Notes under the pieces: generated by a model | Seen by the model: only the letters and a program-made list of their open reading frames with translations | The model's database searches: none | What the model was told of the DNA's origin: nothing | Part shown: piece by piece, positions 1 to 6,795 of the stretch | Layout: each line of letters begins with the position of its first letter | How positions within the stretch are numbered: the stretch's first letter is position 1 | DNA from: Mxb001 sp046046455 | Lineage (GTDB): Bacteria > Actinomycetota > Actinomycetes > S36-B12 | Assembly: GCA_046046455.1 (NCBI GenBank) | Contig: JBJOJS010000045.1 | Coordinates: 1-20,727, forward strand | DNA: 20,727 nucleotides | Reading direction: 5' to 3' | Program-made: the position numbers and the translations under genes

Positions 1-503
1 TCGGCGAGGGCAAGGTCTACCGGCCCTACCGGGATGCGCGCTTCAGCAAGGACAAGACACCGATCAAGGATCACCAGGGCGCTGTCGTGATGATCGAGGA
101 CGGTGTCGGCTACTACGTCCAAGTGTCCGCCGCAGGGCTGATGGTCGGGGGTGGGCTCTACGCGCCGACATCCGGGCAGCTGGCGCGCATGCGGGCGGCC
201 ATCGACTCGCCGGCGGTGGCCACCCTGGAATCCGAGCTCGCGAAACTGCGACGCGGCAGGCCCGCCTGGGACATCGACGGCGCCCCGCTCAAGACGAAGC
301 CCAAGGGGTACGACGCGGATCACCCGCGCATCGAGCTGCTGCGGATGACACGCCTGATCTTCACCCGGTCATATGCCGACGAGAAGATGCTCGCCTCGCG
401 CAAGGCCCTGGACGTCGTACGCCGCGATTGGCAGGCGATCGCGCCGGCGAATGAGTGGCTGGCGGACCATGCCGGCCCGGAGGGCGACCCCGACAGGGAC
501 TAG
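1..503 (+). CDS. DUF2461 family protein, 5'-truncated by window edge
   Basis: Open from the window start in frame 3 (first full codon at base 3) to TAG at 501-503, giving about 166 visible residues. The visible N-terminal part contains YRPYRDARFSKDKTPIKDHQ, the signature block of DUF2461 (TIGR02453), whose members are usually about 210-230 aa, so roughly 50-60 residues lie outside the window. A GYYVQVSAAGLMVGGGLY stretch and a C-terminal half with LKTKPKGYDADHPRIELLR also match the family pattern. The biochemical function of DUF2461 is unknown and nothing here adds to it. An internal ATG at 87 is not the start, because coding continues upstream in family register. Its stop overlaps the stop of the convergent TetR gene. 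Family assignment is from recognised motifs. Confidence 0.85.
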   Translation, partial: GEGKVYRPYRDARFSKDKTPIKDHQGAVVMIEDGVGYYVQVSAAGLMVGGGLYAPTSGQLARMRAAIDSPAVATLESELAKLRRGRPAWDIDGAPLKTKPKGYDADHPRIELLRMTRLIFTRSYADEKMLASRKALDVVRRDWQAIAPANEWLADHAGPEGDPDRD

Positions 504-1162
504 GCGCCCATCCGAAGTTCGAGCACCGCGGATTCCCACCAGAGTTGGGCCAGTCGCTCGGGAGTGACCTCGGCGTCTTCGAGTGCGAGTTGGATGGCGA
601 GGCCGTCCATCAGGCTTGCGAGACGCACGATCGATGCCTGCGCATCGATGGGGGCGAAGTCGCCCGTGGTGACACCTTCGGCCACAACCTCACTCAGGGC
701 GGCGCGCCACCGACGGTCCAATGACTCGCGCGTCGCGCGCGCATCGGGATCGTGGAGGGCTCGGACCCAGAGCTCGAGCCACAGTCGCCAGTCACCCACG
801 GCCGGACCCAGTCCGGCACCGAGATCGGCCATGTGCCGGAGGCGTTCTATGGGTCCCGCCTGCTCCTGCAGGTCCCGCTCGAGGTCGTCGTAGAACTCGT
901 CCTCGAGCAGGGTGAGTGCGGCATTGAGGGCTCCCGCGAGGGATTGGAAGTGATAGAGCACCAGGCCCTGCGACGTGCCGGCAGCCTCGGCGATATCCGA
1001 GACCCGCGCCCCGGCGAATCCGCGGGTGCGCACGACGTCGACGGTGGCTCGCAGAATCCGCTCGCGCCGTTCCTCGGGTGCTTTGGACGAGGGGTCGGTA
1101 GCCGACGCCACTGTCTCCTTGGCCAACGCACCTCCCGGAATCCCAGATCGACCCGCGCCCAT
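500..1162 (-). CDS. TetR/AcrR family transcriptional regulator (BetI-like)
   Basis: 220-aa cytoplasmic DNA-binding repressor type. Residues about 33-80 form the TetR N-terminal domain with a helix-turn-helix at about 54-72 (VSDIAEAAGTSQGLVLYHF). The C-terminal half (about 100-215) is all-helical and resembles the BetI-type ligand-binding domain (TetR_C_6), with a WLELWVRALHDP segment. It diverges from the Rieske oxygenase gene at 1259 with 96 bp between them, so it probably controls that gene and perhaps the whole uptake and demethylation cluster; its ligand would then be a cluster substrate (inference). The start is uncertain: ATG at 1162 has no clear Shine-Dalgarno, whereas TTG at 1126 (residue 13) has GGGAGG 4 nt upstream. 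The first 30 residues are Gly/Ser/Ala-rich and not part of the fold, which supports a shorter form. Confidence 0.88.
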   Translation of the reverse strand: MGAGRSGIPGGALAKETVASATDPSSKAPEERRERILRATVDVVRTRGFAGARVSDIAEAAGTSQGLVLYHFQSLAGALNAALTLLEDEFYDDLERDLQEQAGPIERLRHMADLGAGLGPAVGDWRLWLELWVRALHDPDARATRESLDRRWRAALSEVVAEGVTTGDFAPIDAQASIVRLASLMDGLAIQLALEDAEVTPERLAQLWWESAVLELRMGA

Positions 1163-1192
1163 GGTCTCAGCCCCTGCCCCCCCAGCGGGAGA

Positions 1193-1243
1193 GCGACTCG
1201 GTCTCCGTCCCCTGGATCACGCATGGACCGACGCGCGACTCGG
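1193..1243. promoter_or_regulatory. 9-bp direct repeat in TetR/Rieske intergenic region, possible operator
   Basis: GCGACTCGG occurs at 1193-1201 and again at 1235-1243, 42 bp apart start to start. The second copy ends 3 bp before the proposed -10 hexamer of the Rieske gene (1247), where a bound repressor would block RNA polymerase. TCGGTC (from 1198) and GACCGA (from 1226) also form a loose inverted pair. TetR operators are usually palindromic, so a direct repeat is not the expected form. This is only a candidate. Confidence 0.2.
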
Positions 1244-1258
1244 CCCTAGGATTCGCCC
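1224..1258 (+). promoter_or_regulatory. Leaderless promoter of the Rieske oxygenase gene
   Basis: A TAGGAT hexamer at 1247-1252 lies exactly 6 nt before the ATG at 1259. This is the spacing expected if transcription begins at the A of the start codon, and there is no Shine-Dalgarno. A weak -35-like TGGACC at 1224-1229 sits 17 bp upstream of the hexamer. The same TAnnnT plus 6 nt plus start arrangement recurs at several other genes in this window. Confidence 0.6.
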
Positions 1259-2437
1259 ATGGCGTTCACCCCCGCACCCCGGCCCGCCGATGAACTCGCG
1301 CGCACGCTCGCTCCCTTCGGCGAGAGCCGCATGCTCCCCGTCACGGCGTACACCTCCGACGAGGTCTTCGCCTGGGAGAAGGCGAACTTCTTCAGTGGTT
1401 GGACGTGCCTGGGTCGTAGCTCGGACATCGCCGAGCCCGGCATGCAGCGGGCCGAGAAGGTCGGGGATACCTCGGCACTCCTTGTGCGGGGCGAGGACGG
1501 CGTGCTGCGGGGCTTCGCCAATGTCTGTCGCCATCGCGGCCACGAGATCCTGCCCTGCGGTGGCAGCGCCAAGGCCCGGGCGATCACCTGCCCGTATCAC
1601 TCCTGGTCCTACAAGCTGGATGGCCAGCTCTTCAGTGCTGCGGGCTACGGAGGCTTCAAGTCCTTCGACATGTCCGACTTCCCGCTGCGTCCGCTGCCGG
1701 TGGAGGAGTGGCACGGGTTCGTCTTCGTCGACATCTCCGGCACGGCAGGGCCGCTGTCCGCTCACCTGGCAGGTCTCGAGGAGCGCGTCGCGCCGTACCA
1801 GCTGGAGACGCTCGAGGTGCGCGGCCGCCATGAGTACGTCATCAAGGCCAACTGGAAGATCATCACGGAGAACTACCAGGAGTGCTACCACTGCTCGTCC
1901 ATCCATCCCGAGCTATGCCAGGTGAGCCCGCCCGACAGCGGGGAGAACTGGGCTCCCTCGGCGGGTGCCTGGGTGGGCGGCTACCTCGACCTCAGGCCCC
2001 ACGCGGTGACGATGTCCCTCGATGGCAGCAGCGGCGGTGCCTTCATCCCCGGTCTCAGTCCCGAGGAGATGCGCCGGATCGACTACATCGGCGTCTTCCC
2101 CAACCTGCTCATCAGCCTGCATCCCGACTACGTCATGACCCACCGCGCCGTGCCCCTGTCTCCCGGGGAGACTTGGGTGGAGTGCGCGTGGGCCTTCCCG
2201 CCCGAGGCGACGTCGAAGCCCGACTTCGACCCCTCCTACGCGATCGACTTCTGGGACATCACCAACCGCGAGGACTGGTCGGCGTGCGAGTCGGTGCAGC
2301 GGGGGATGGACAGCGGCTTTGCTATCCCCGGCCCCCTCGCTCCGGACGAGGACGCGATCTACCAGTTCGTGACGATGGTCGCTCGCGGGTATCTCGGACA
2401 GCCTCTCTCGGCCATCCAGCAGCCCGCCACGGCGTAG
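1259..2437 (+). CDS. Rieske [2Fe-2S] non-heme iron oxygenase, alpha subunit (betaine/carnitine monooxygenase-like)
   Basis: 392-aa cytoplasmic oxygenase. The Rieske cluster ligands are visible as C90-R-H92 and C111-P-Y-H114. The mononuclear iron site is in ENYQECYHCSSIHPE, with H211 and H216, and D339 (NREDW) is the likely third ligand of the facial triad. The residue that in most Rieske oxygenases is a bridging Asp is Glu here (E208, in ECYHC), as in CntA carnitine oxygenase and relatives acting on quaternary amines. Such enzymes hydroxylate an N-methyl or adjacent carbon, causing N-demethylation or C-N cleavage. The neighbouring dimethylglycine-dehydrogenase-like gene and ABC importer support a betaine-type substrate. 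No ferredoxin/flavin reductase partner gene (GbcB or CntB type) is in the window. The exact substrate (glycine betaine, stachydrine, carnitine, choline) cannot be told from sequence. The end is 5 bp from the convergent ATPase gene. Confidence 0.88.
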   Translation: MAFTPAPRPADELARTLAPFGESRMLPVTAYTSDEVFAWEKANFFSGWTCLGRSSDIAEPGMQRAEKVGDTSALLVRGEDGVLRGFANVCRHRGHEILPCGGSAKARAITCPYHSWSYKLDGQLFSAAGYGGFKSFDMSDFPLRPLPVEEWHGFVFVDISGTAGPLSAHLAGLEERVAPYQLETLEVRGRHEYVIKANWKIITENYQECYHCSSIHPELCQVSPPDSGENWAPSAGAWVGGYLDLRPHAVTMSLDGSSGGAFIPGLSPEEMRRIDYIGVFPNLLISLHPDYVMTHRAVPLSPGETWVECAWAFPPEATSKPDFDPSYAIDFWDITNREDWSACESVQRGMDSGFAIPGPLAPDEDAIYQFVTMVARGYLGQPLSAIQQPATA

Positions 2438-2442
2438 TCCGC

Positions 2443-3525
2443 CTAGTCGGCGAGGGCACCGACGGGGAGCAGTCGCATGGCGTCGCCGGGGCAGTAGACG
2501 GTGACGGCCTCGCCCGCTGCATGGTGCCCCGCGCGCTCGCTCGGGCGGCGTACGACGATCTCCTCGTCGTCCGGCAGCCGCACGATGATGTCGGTCGTCG
2601 GTCCCTGATAGACCACGCGAGCGACGGACCCCGCGATCGCGCCAGCATCGTCTGCGGGCGCGTCCAAGGCTAGGCGCTCGGGGCGGATGACGAGTCGCAC
2701 GTCATCGCCGGCGGCTACCACGCCGCGGCACGACAGGACCTGACCGCCGACGCGGATCGAGGTGGTCCCGGCCCCCGCGGATCCGAGGATCTCGACCGGC
2801 AGGACGTTGGCATTGCCGAGGAAGTCGGCGACGTAGGCCGTCGCAGGGGAGTCGTAGACCTCCGCGGGGGTGCCCACCTGCTCGACGAGACCCCCGGCCA
2901 TGACCGCCATCCGGTCGGACATGGTGAGGGCTTCCTCCTGGTCGTGGGTCACGTAGATGAACGTGATGCCGAGGGTCTCCTGTAGGGACTTGAGCTCGAT
3001 TTGCAGCGTCTTGCGCAGCTTGGCGTCGAGGGCGCCGAGCGGCTCGTCGAGGAGGAGGACGCGCGGGCCGAGCACGATGGCACGGGCGAGCGCGATGCGC
3101 TGCTGCTGTCCGCCGGACAGCTGCCCTGGACGTCGCTTGGCGTACTGGCCCATGCGCACCATCTCCAGCGCTTCTCCCACCTTGCGCTTGGCGTCGGCCT
3201 TGCCGACCTTCTGGTACCGCAGGCCGAAGGCGACGTTGTCCTCGACCGACATGAAGGGGAAGAGCGCGTAGTTCTGGAAGACCGTGTTGATCGGTCGGTC
3301 GTTGGGGGGGATGCGTGAGACATCCGAGCCGTCGATGCGGATCTCTCCGGAGGTAGGCGTCTCGAAGCCCGCAATCATCCGCAGAGTCGTCGTCTTGCCG
3401 CAGCCGGACGGGCCGAGGAGGCTGAAGAACTCACCGGCGGCGATGTCGAGATCGATGCCGCGGACCGCCGGGACGTCGTCGTAGGACTTGCGCAGGTCGA
3501 CGACGGTGACGCTGCCGCCGTTCAT
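2443..3525 (-). CDS. PotA-type ABC transporter ATP-binding protein
   Basis: 360-aa cytoplasmic ATPase of the spermidine/putrescine (PotABCD) importer family, which also serves betaines, opines and other cations. Walker A is GPSGCGKT (38-45), Q-loop Q84, signature LSGGQQQR (136-143), Walker B VLLLDEP (156-162), D-loop GALDAKLR, and switch H194 (VTHDQEEA). Residues about 240-355 form the C-terminal TOBE domain (VRLVIRPERLAL). It is encoded on the strand opposite to its partner lipoprotein and permeases, with 128 bp between the divergent starts. ATG at 3525 has no Shine-Dalgarno of its own; it overlaps the stop of a 9-codon ORF that has one, suggesting translational coupling. Function as ABC importer ATPase is certain; the imported compound is inferred from neighbours. 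Confidence 0.95.
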   Translation of the reverse strand: MNGGSVTVVDLRKSYDDVPAVRGIDLDIAAGEFFSLLGPSGCGKTTTLRMIAGFETPTSGEIRIDGSDVSRIPPNDRPINTVFQNYALFPFMSVEDNVAFGLRYQKVGKADAKRKVGEALEMVRMGQYAKRRPGQLSGGQQQRIALARAIVLGPRVLLLDEPLGALDAKLRKTLQIELKSLQETLGITFIYVTHDQEEALTMSDRMAVMAGGLVEQVGTPAEVYDSPATAYVADFLGNANVLPVEILGSAGAGTTSIRVGGQVLSCRGVVAAGDDVRLVIRPERLALDAPADDAGAIAGSVARVVYQGPTTDIIVRLPDDEEIVVRRPSERAGHHAAGEAVTVYCPGDAMRLLPVGALAD

Positions 3526-3551
3526 CGGCGCCGAGCCGGGGAGTCGGGCAC
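3522..3551 (-). CDS. Putative 9-codon leader ORF coupled to the ABC ATPase gene
   Basis: On the minus strand a strong Shine-Dalgarno AGGAGGT (3564-3558) lies 6 nt before GTG at 3551-3549. The reading frame encodes nine residues (MPDSPARRR if GTG is read as Met) and ends at TGA 3524-3522, which overlaps the ATG (3525-3523) of the ATPase gene as ATGA. The ATPase start has no ribosome-binding site of its own. The arrangement fits translational coupling through a short leader peptide. It could be chance, since only ten codons are involved, or the ribosome-binding site could act at a distance. Confidence 0.42.
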   Translation of the reverse strand: MPDSPARRR

Positions 3552-3653
3552 GACGCCACCTCCTGCGAATTGGGAAAAGTCCTTGCCAAAGCCGGGACAG
3601 TGGCTCAGTCTAGGCAGCGGCCTGACGCCGTTGAGGGAAGTCGAGGAATTGCC

Positions 3654-4943
3654 ATGCCAGGTTCCCCCCGCTCGCACGTCTCCCGACGTCGTCTGCTGCA
3701 GGCATCCGCCCTGGCCCTGCCGGGTGCGTGGGCCCTGGCCGCGTGCGCGCGCGAGCAGCCCCTGAGCGGCGGTGGCTCGTCCGCGGCCGGCAGCAGCGCT
3801 TCGGGCTCCGCCGCGCCGAGCGCGAGTGCGATCCCGATTGCCTCCCCGCAGAGTCCGGTGAAGTGGCCCATCAATCCTGGCAATGAGCCCATCGCCTCCG
3901 GCCTGGAGCCCGAGGCCAATGCCACGCTCCGCCTCTACAACTACCCCGACTACCTCGACAAGGCCGTCATCAAGGACTTCGAGAAGGAGTATGCCGACTA
4001 CGGCGTCAAGGTGGAGTACTCGACGTTCAACGACTATCCCGAGGCCCTCACCAAGATCCGCAGCGGATCGGTTCCCTACGACGTCAGCTTCCTGACCTAT
4101 AACTCCATGGGACGCCTGGTGTACGGCGATCTCATCCGTCCGCTCAACCACGACTACATCCCCAACATCGCCGATGTGTGGGAGGAGTTCCAGGATCCCT
4201 GGTACGACCTGGGCTGGCAGTACACCGTGCCCTACGTGATCTACACGACGGGAATCGGTTGGCGCGCCGACCTGATCCCCGAGGACATCGGGGCGCGCCC
4301 CAATCCCTACGACGTCTTCTGGGACTCCAAGTACGCCGGAGAGATCGCGGTGCTCGACGACGACCGCGAGGTCATCGGCATGACCATGCTCCGTGACGGC
4401 GGCACCAACGTGAACTCCGAGGACCCCGCTGTCCTCGGCGCAGCGCGCGACGCGATGCTGGAGATGCTCTCGCTCAGCCAGCCGCGTGTGACGATCACGG
4501 GCTATACCGACATCCCCGAGGGACGGCTGTCGCTGTCCCAATGCTGGTCCGGCGACATGATCACCGGGCAGTACTACATGCCGGAAGGCGTGGACGCCTC
4601 GGTGCTGCGCTACTGGAGCCCGCCCAATGGCCAAGGACTGATCGGCAACGACTTCATGGTGGTGCTCAAGGGCGGGGAGAACCCCGTCATGGCGCACCAC
4701 TTCCTCAACTTCATGCTGGGGACCGATGTGTCCCTGAAGAACTTCTCGTGGGTGGGCTACCAGCCGCCGTTGCGGGCGCTTACGCCCGAGTCCATGGTGG
4801 CGGACGGCTATGTGCCGGAGAACCTCGCTTCGGCGGTCGTCAAGCCCGAGTGGTTCCAGGTCGGCTACCCGCTCCTCGAGCTCCCGCCGGCCGTCGAGGC
4901 TGAGTACCAGGCGATCTGGCAGCAGTTCAAGGCCGGGGCGTGA
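3654..4943 (+). CDS. PotD-type extracellular solute-binding lipoprotein
   Basis: 429 aa. The N-terminus is a Tat-like lipoprotein signal: SRRRLLQAS at 10-18, a hydrophobic Ala/Leu stretch, then lipobox LAAC with Cys31 as the lipidated residue. A Ser/Ala/Gly-rich linker (about 36-57) precedes the binding domain. The mature part begins LRLYNYPDYLDKAVIKDFEK, typical of SBP_bac_8/PotD-family proteins, and continues with GQYYMPEGV and YWSPPNGQGLIGNDFMVVLK. It should capture the solute outside the membrane and deliver it to the two permeases immediately downstream. ATG at 3654 was chosen because it places the signal peptide correctly and has GAGGAA 5 nt upstream (3643-3648); the frame stays open to 3570, but that extension would spoil the signal. 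The substrate is probably a methylated amine or polyamine-like cation (inference from operon). Confidence 0.92.
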   Translation: MPGSPRSHVSRRRLLQASALALPGAWALAACAREQPLSGGGSSAAGSSASGSAAPSASAIPIASPQSPVKWPINPGNEPIASGLEPEANATLRLYNYPDYLDKAVIKDFEKEYADYGVKVEYSTFNDYPEALTKIRSGSVPYDVSFLTYNSMGRLVYGDLIRPLNHDYIPNIADVWEEFQDPWYDLGWQYTVPYVIYTTGIGWRADLIPEDIGARPNPYDVFWDSKYAGEIAVLDDDREVIGMTMLRDGGTNVNSEDPAVLGAARDAMLEMLSLSQPRVTITGYTDIPEGRLSLSQCWSGDMITGQYYMPEGVDASVLRYWSPPNGQGLIGNDFMVVLKGGENPVMAHHFLNFMLGTDVSLKNFSWVGYQPPLRALTPESMVADGYVPENLASAVVKPEWFQVGYPLLELPPAVEAEYQAIWQQFKAGA

Positions 4944-4944
4944 G

Positions 4945-5841
4945 GTGGGAGATCGCTCCACGCGGTGGCTTTGGCCGATTCTCGGCCTTCCCGCGATGGT
5001 GTGGATCGCACTCTTCTTCCTGATCCCGCTCTACGTCGTCTTCTGCGTCGCTTTCGGCACCGTCGATCCGATCTTCCGGTCCCCGGTACCGGTCTGGAAT
5101 CCGTTGGAGTGGCAGTTCACGCAGCTGCAGGTGGTCTGGGACCGGCTCTTCGGGCCCAATAACTTCTACCTGCCGGCGGTCCTGCGCACGATCCTCTACG
5201 TCGCCATCGCGGTCGTCGCATGCCTGCTCATTTCCTTCCCTGTCGCCTACTTCACCGCGAGGTACGCCGGGAGGTACCGCGGGCTCGTCCTCGCGCTGCT
5301 CGTCGCGCCGTTCTTCATCTCCTACATGATGCGGATGCTCGCCTGGATCAACCTTCTCCAGCCGGACGGCATCGTCGACTCGATCGTCACCCTCGGTGGC
5401 CTCATCCCGCTGGAGATCAACTGGCTGAGTGGCAACCCGTACGTCGTCGTCATGGGCCTCATCTACGGCTACGTGCCCTACATGCTCCTGCCGCTCTTCG
5501 CTGCGCTCGACCGCATCAGTCCGAGCCTCATCGAGGCCGCACGTGACCTGGGTGCGAGCGGATTCGACCTCTTCCGTCGCGTGATCCTGCCCATGAGCGC
5601 GCCGGGGATCGTCGCCGGTGCACTGCTCATCGCCCTGCCGATGATGGGCGACTACTTCACGTCGGACATGCTGTCCAAGTCGCCCAATACCGCGATGATC
5701 GGCAATCTCATCAACCTGTCGATCGCGACGCCCGGCCAGTCCGGCCAGGCGGGCGCACTGCTGATCCTCGTGCTCCTCGTGCTGCTCGTGCCGATGGTCC
5801 TCTACACGCGCACCAACTCCCGAGCGGAGGTGCGCTCATGA
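4945..5841 (+). CDS. PotB-type ABC transporter permease
   Basis: 298-aa inner-membrane permease of the BPD_transp_1 family. It has about six hydrophobic segments: the first spans about residues 10-35 (LPAMVWIALFFLIPLY), others include ILYVAIAVVACLLISFPVAY and LVLALLVAPFFISYMMRML. The cytoplasmic EAA loop that contacts the ATPase is EAARDLGAS followed by ...RRVILPMSAPG. GTG at 4945 was chosen: it lies one base after the lipoprotein gene's stop and gives the usual short N-terminus, whereas the open frame further upstream overlaps the lipoprotein gene. Its stop overlaps the ATG of the second permease by 4 bp (ATGA). The spacing indicates one transcript with the lipoprotein. Confidence 0.93.
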   Translation: MGDRSTRWLWPILGLPAMVWIALFFLIPLYVVFCVAFGTVDPIFRSPVPVWNPLEWQFTQLQVVWDRLFGPNNFYLPAVLRTILYVAIAVVACLLISFPVAYFTARYAGRYRGLVLALLVAPFFISYMMRMLAWINLLQPDGIVDSIVTLGGLIPLEINWLSGNPYVVVMGLIYGYVPYMLLPLFAALDRISPSLIEAARDLGASGFDLFRRVILPMSAPGIVAGALLIALPMMGDYFTSDMLSKSPNTAMIGNLINLSIATPGQSGQAGALLILVLLVLLVPMVLYTRTNSRAEVRS

Positions 5842-6758
5842 CGGTGTCAGCCGCCCCGGCCGAGGCGATCCTCGAGGAGTCCAAGGGTGGTCGGCGTCGG
5901 ATCCGTGGATCATCCGATGCGCGCGCCTACGGTCTCGCGACGGTCACCGCGATCTACCTGCTGTGGGCGCTCGTGCCCGTTGCCATCACCGTGCTGTTCT
6001 CCTTCAACGAGGGGCGCTCGCGCAGCACCTGGCAGGGCTTCTCGCTGCGCTGGTACACCTGGGATCCCACCGGATCGGTCCTCAACGACGAGTCGATCCG
6101 CAACGCCCTGTCGCACACGGTGCTCCTCGCCGTGCTCACCACCCTCGTCACGGTGCCGCTGGGTGTCCTCTTCGCGCTCGCGCTCGATCGATGGCGGGGC
6201 CGATTGCCCCAGGGTGCCAACTTCCTCGCGCTGATCACCTTCGTGGTCCCGGAGATCGCCCTGGCCATCGGCCTGCTCTTCATGGTGACCTACCTGGCGA
6301 CACCCTTCGGCCTCGGCACCTGGGCCCAGGTGATCGGACTGGTGACCTTCCAACTCGCCTACCCCATCGTGATCTGCCGTGCGCGCCTGCTCACGATCGG
6401 CGCGCACTACGAGGAGGCGGCTCGGGACCTCGGCGCGAGCGCTCTCGGCGCGATTCGCCGCATCATCCTGCCGATGCTCTTCCCGGCCATTCTCGTGAGT
6501 TCGATCCTCGTCTTCGCTGACGTCCTCGATGACTTCGTCATCGTGCGCTACCTGTCTTCGGACGCATCGACCGAGACCACCTCGATGCGCATCTACCAGA
6601 CGGCGCGAGCAGCACCGACGCCCGCGCTCAACGCCATGGCCACGATCATCCTGGTCGTCTCCGCCATCGTCATCGTCGTGGGCTGGCTTGCCTATCGGCG
6701 GTGGTCCAAGCGGCAGGGTGAGCAGACCGACCTGGGATCCCTGGCCGGCAATCTCTAG
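5838..6758 (+). CDS. PotC-type ABC transporter permease
   Basis: 306-aa second permease, BPD_transp_1 family, with about six transmembrane segments. The first is at about 35-58 (TAIYLLWALVPVAITVLFSF) and the last at about 263-287 (MATIILVVSAIVIVVGWLAY). The EAA loop reads EEAARDLGAS followed by ...RRIILPMLFPA, and a conserved FADVLDDFVIVRYLS segment follows. It forms the heterodimeric pore with the preceding permease. The start ATG overlaps the upstream stop. The stop TAG (6756-6758) is part of a TAGGCT hexamer that could serve as a promoter element for the flavoprotein gene. Function as permease is certain; the substrate is inferred. Confidence 0.93.
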   Translation: MTVSAAPAEAILEESKGGRRRIRGSSDARAYGLATVTAIYLLWALVPVAITVLFSFNEGRSRSTWQGFSLRWYTWDPTGSVLNDESIRNALSHTVLLAVLTTLVTVPLGVLFALALDRWRGRLPQGANFLALITFVVPEIALAIGLLFMVTYLATPFGLGTWAQVIGLVTFQLAYPIVICRARLLTIGAHYEEAARDLGASALGAIRRIILPMLFPAILVSSILVFADVLDDFVIVRYLSSDASTETTSMRIYQTARAAPTPALNAMATIILVVSAIVIVVGWLAYRRWSKRQGEQTDLGSLAGNL

Positions 6759-6795
6759 GCTCGTTTCGTCGATCGATCGTCTGCGAGGAGGAGAA
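6756..6795 (+). promoter_or_regulatory. Possible internal promoter and ribosome-binding site for the flavoprotein gene
   Basis: TAGGCT at 6756-6761 overlaps the permease stop codon and matches the -10 type used elsewhere in the window; it would start a transcript near 6768. A long purine run, GAGGAGGAGAA (6785-6795), directly precedes the GTG start at 6796 and decides that start over the open frame further upstream. The ribosome-binding site is clear; the promoter is speculative, with no recognisable -35. Confidence 0.35.

Noticed and set aside
3522..4961. Long minus-strand open frame (479 codons) opposite the solute-binding lipoprotein gene
   Set aside because: It mirrors the clear lipoprotein gene on the plus strand, is His/Val/Arg-rich with no family pattern, and arises from high GC at third positions. 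Only its last nine codons were kept, as the leader ORF.
6529..6795. Upstream extension of the flavoprotein frame
   Set aside because: It overlaps the coding region of the second permease; the Ser/Arg-rich translation has no family match, and GTG 6796 has a strong ribosome-binding site.
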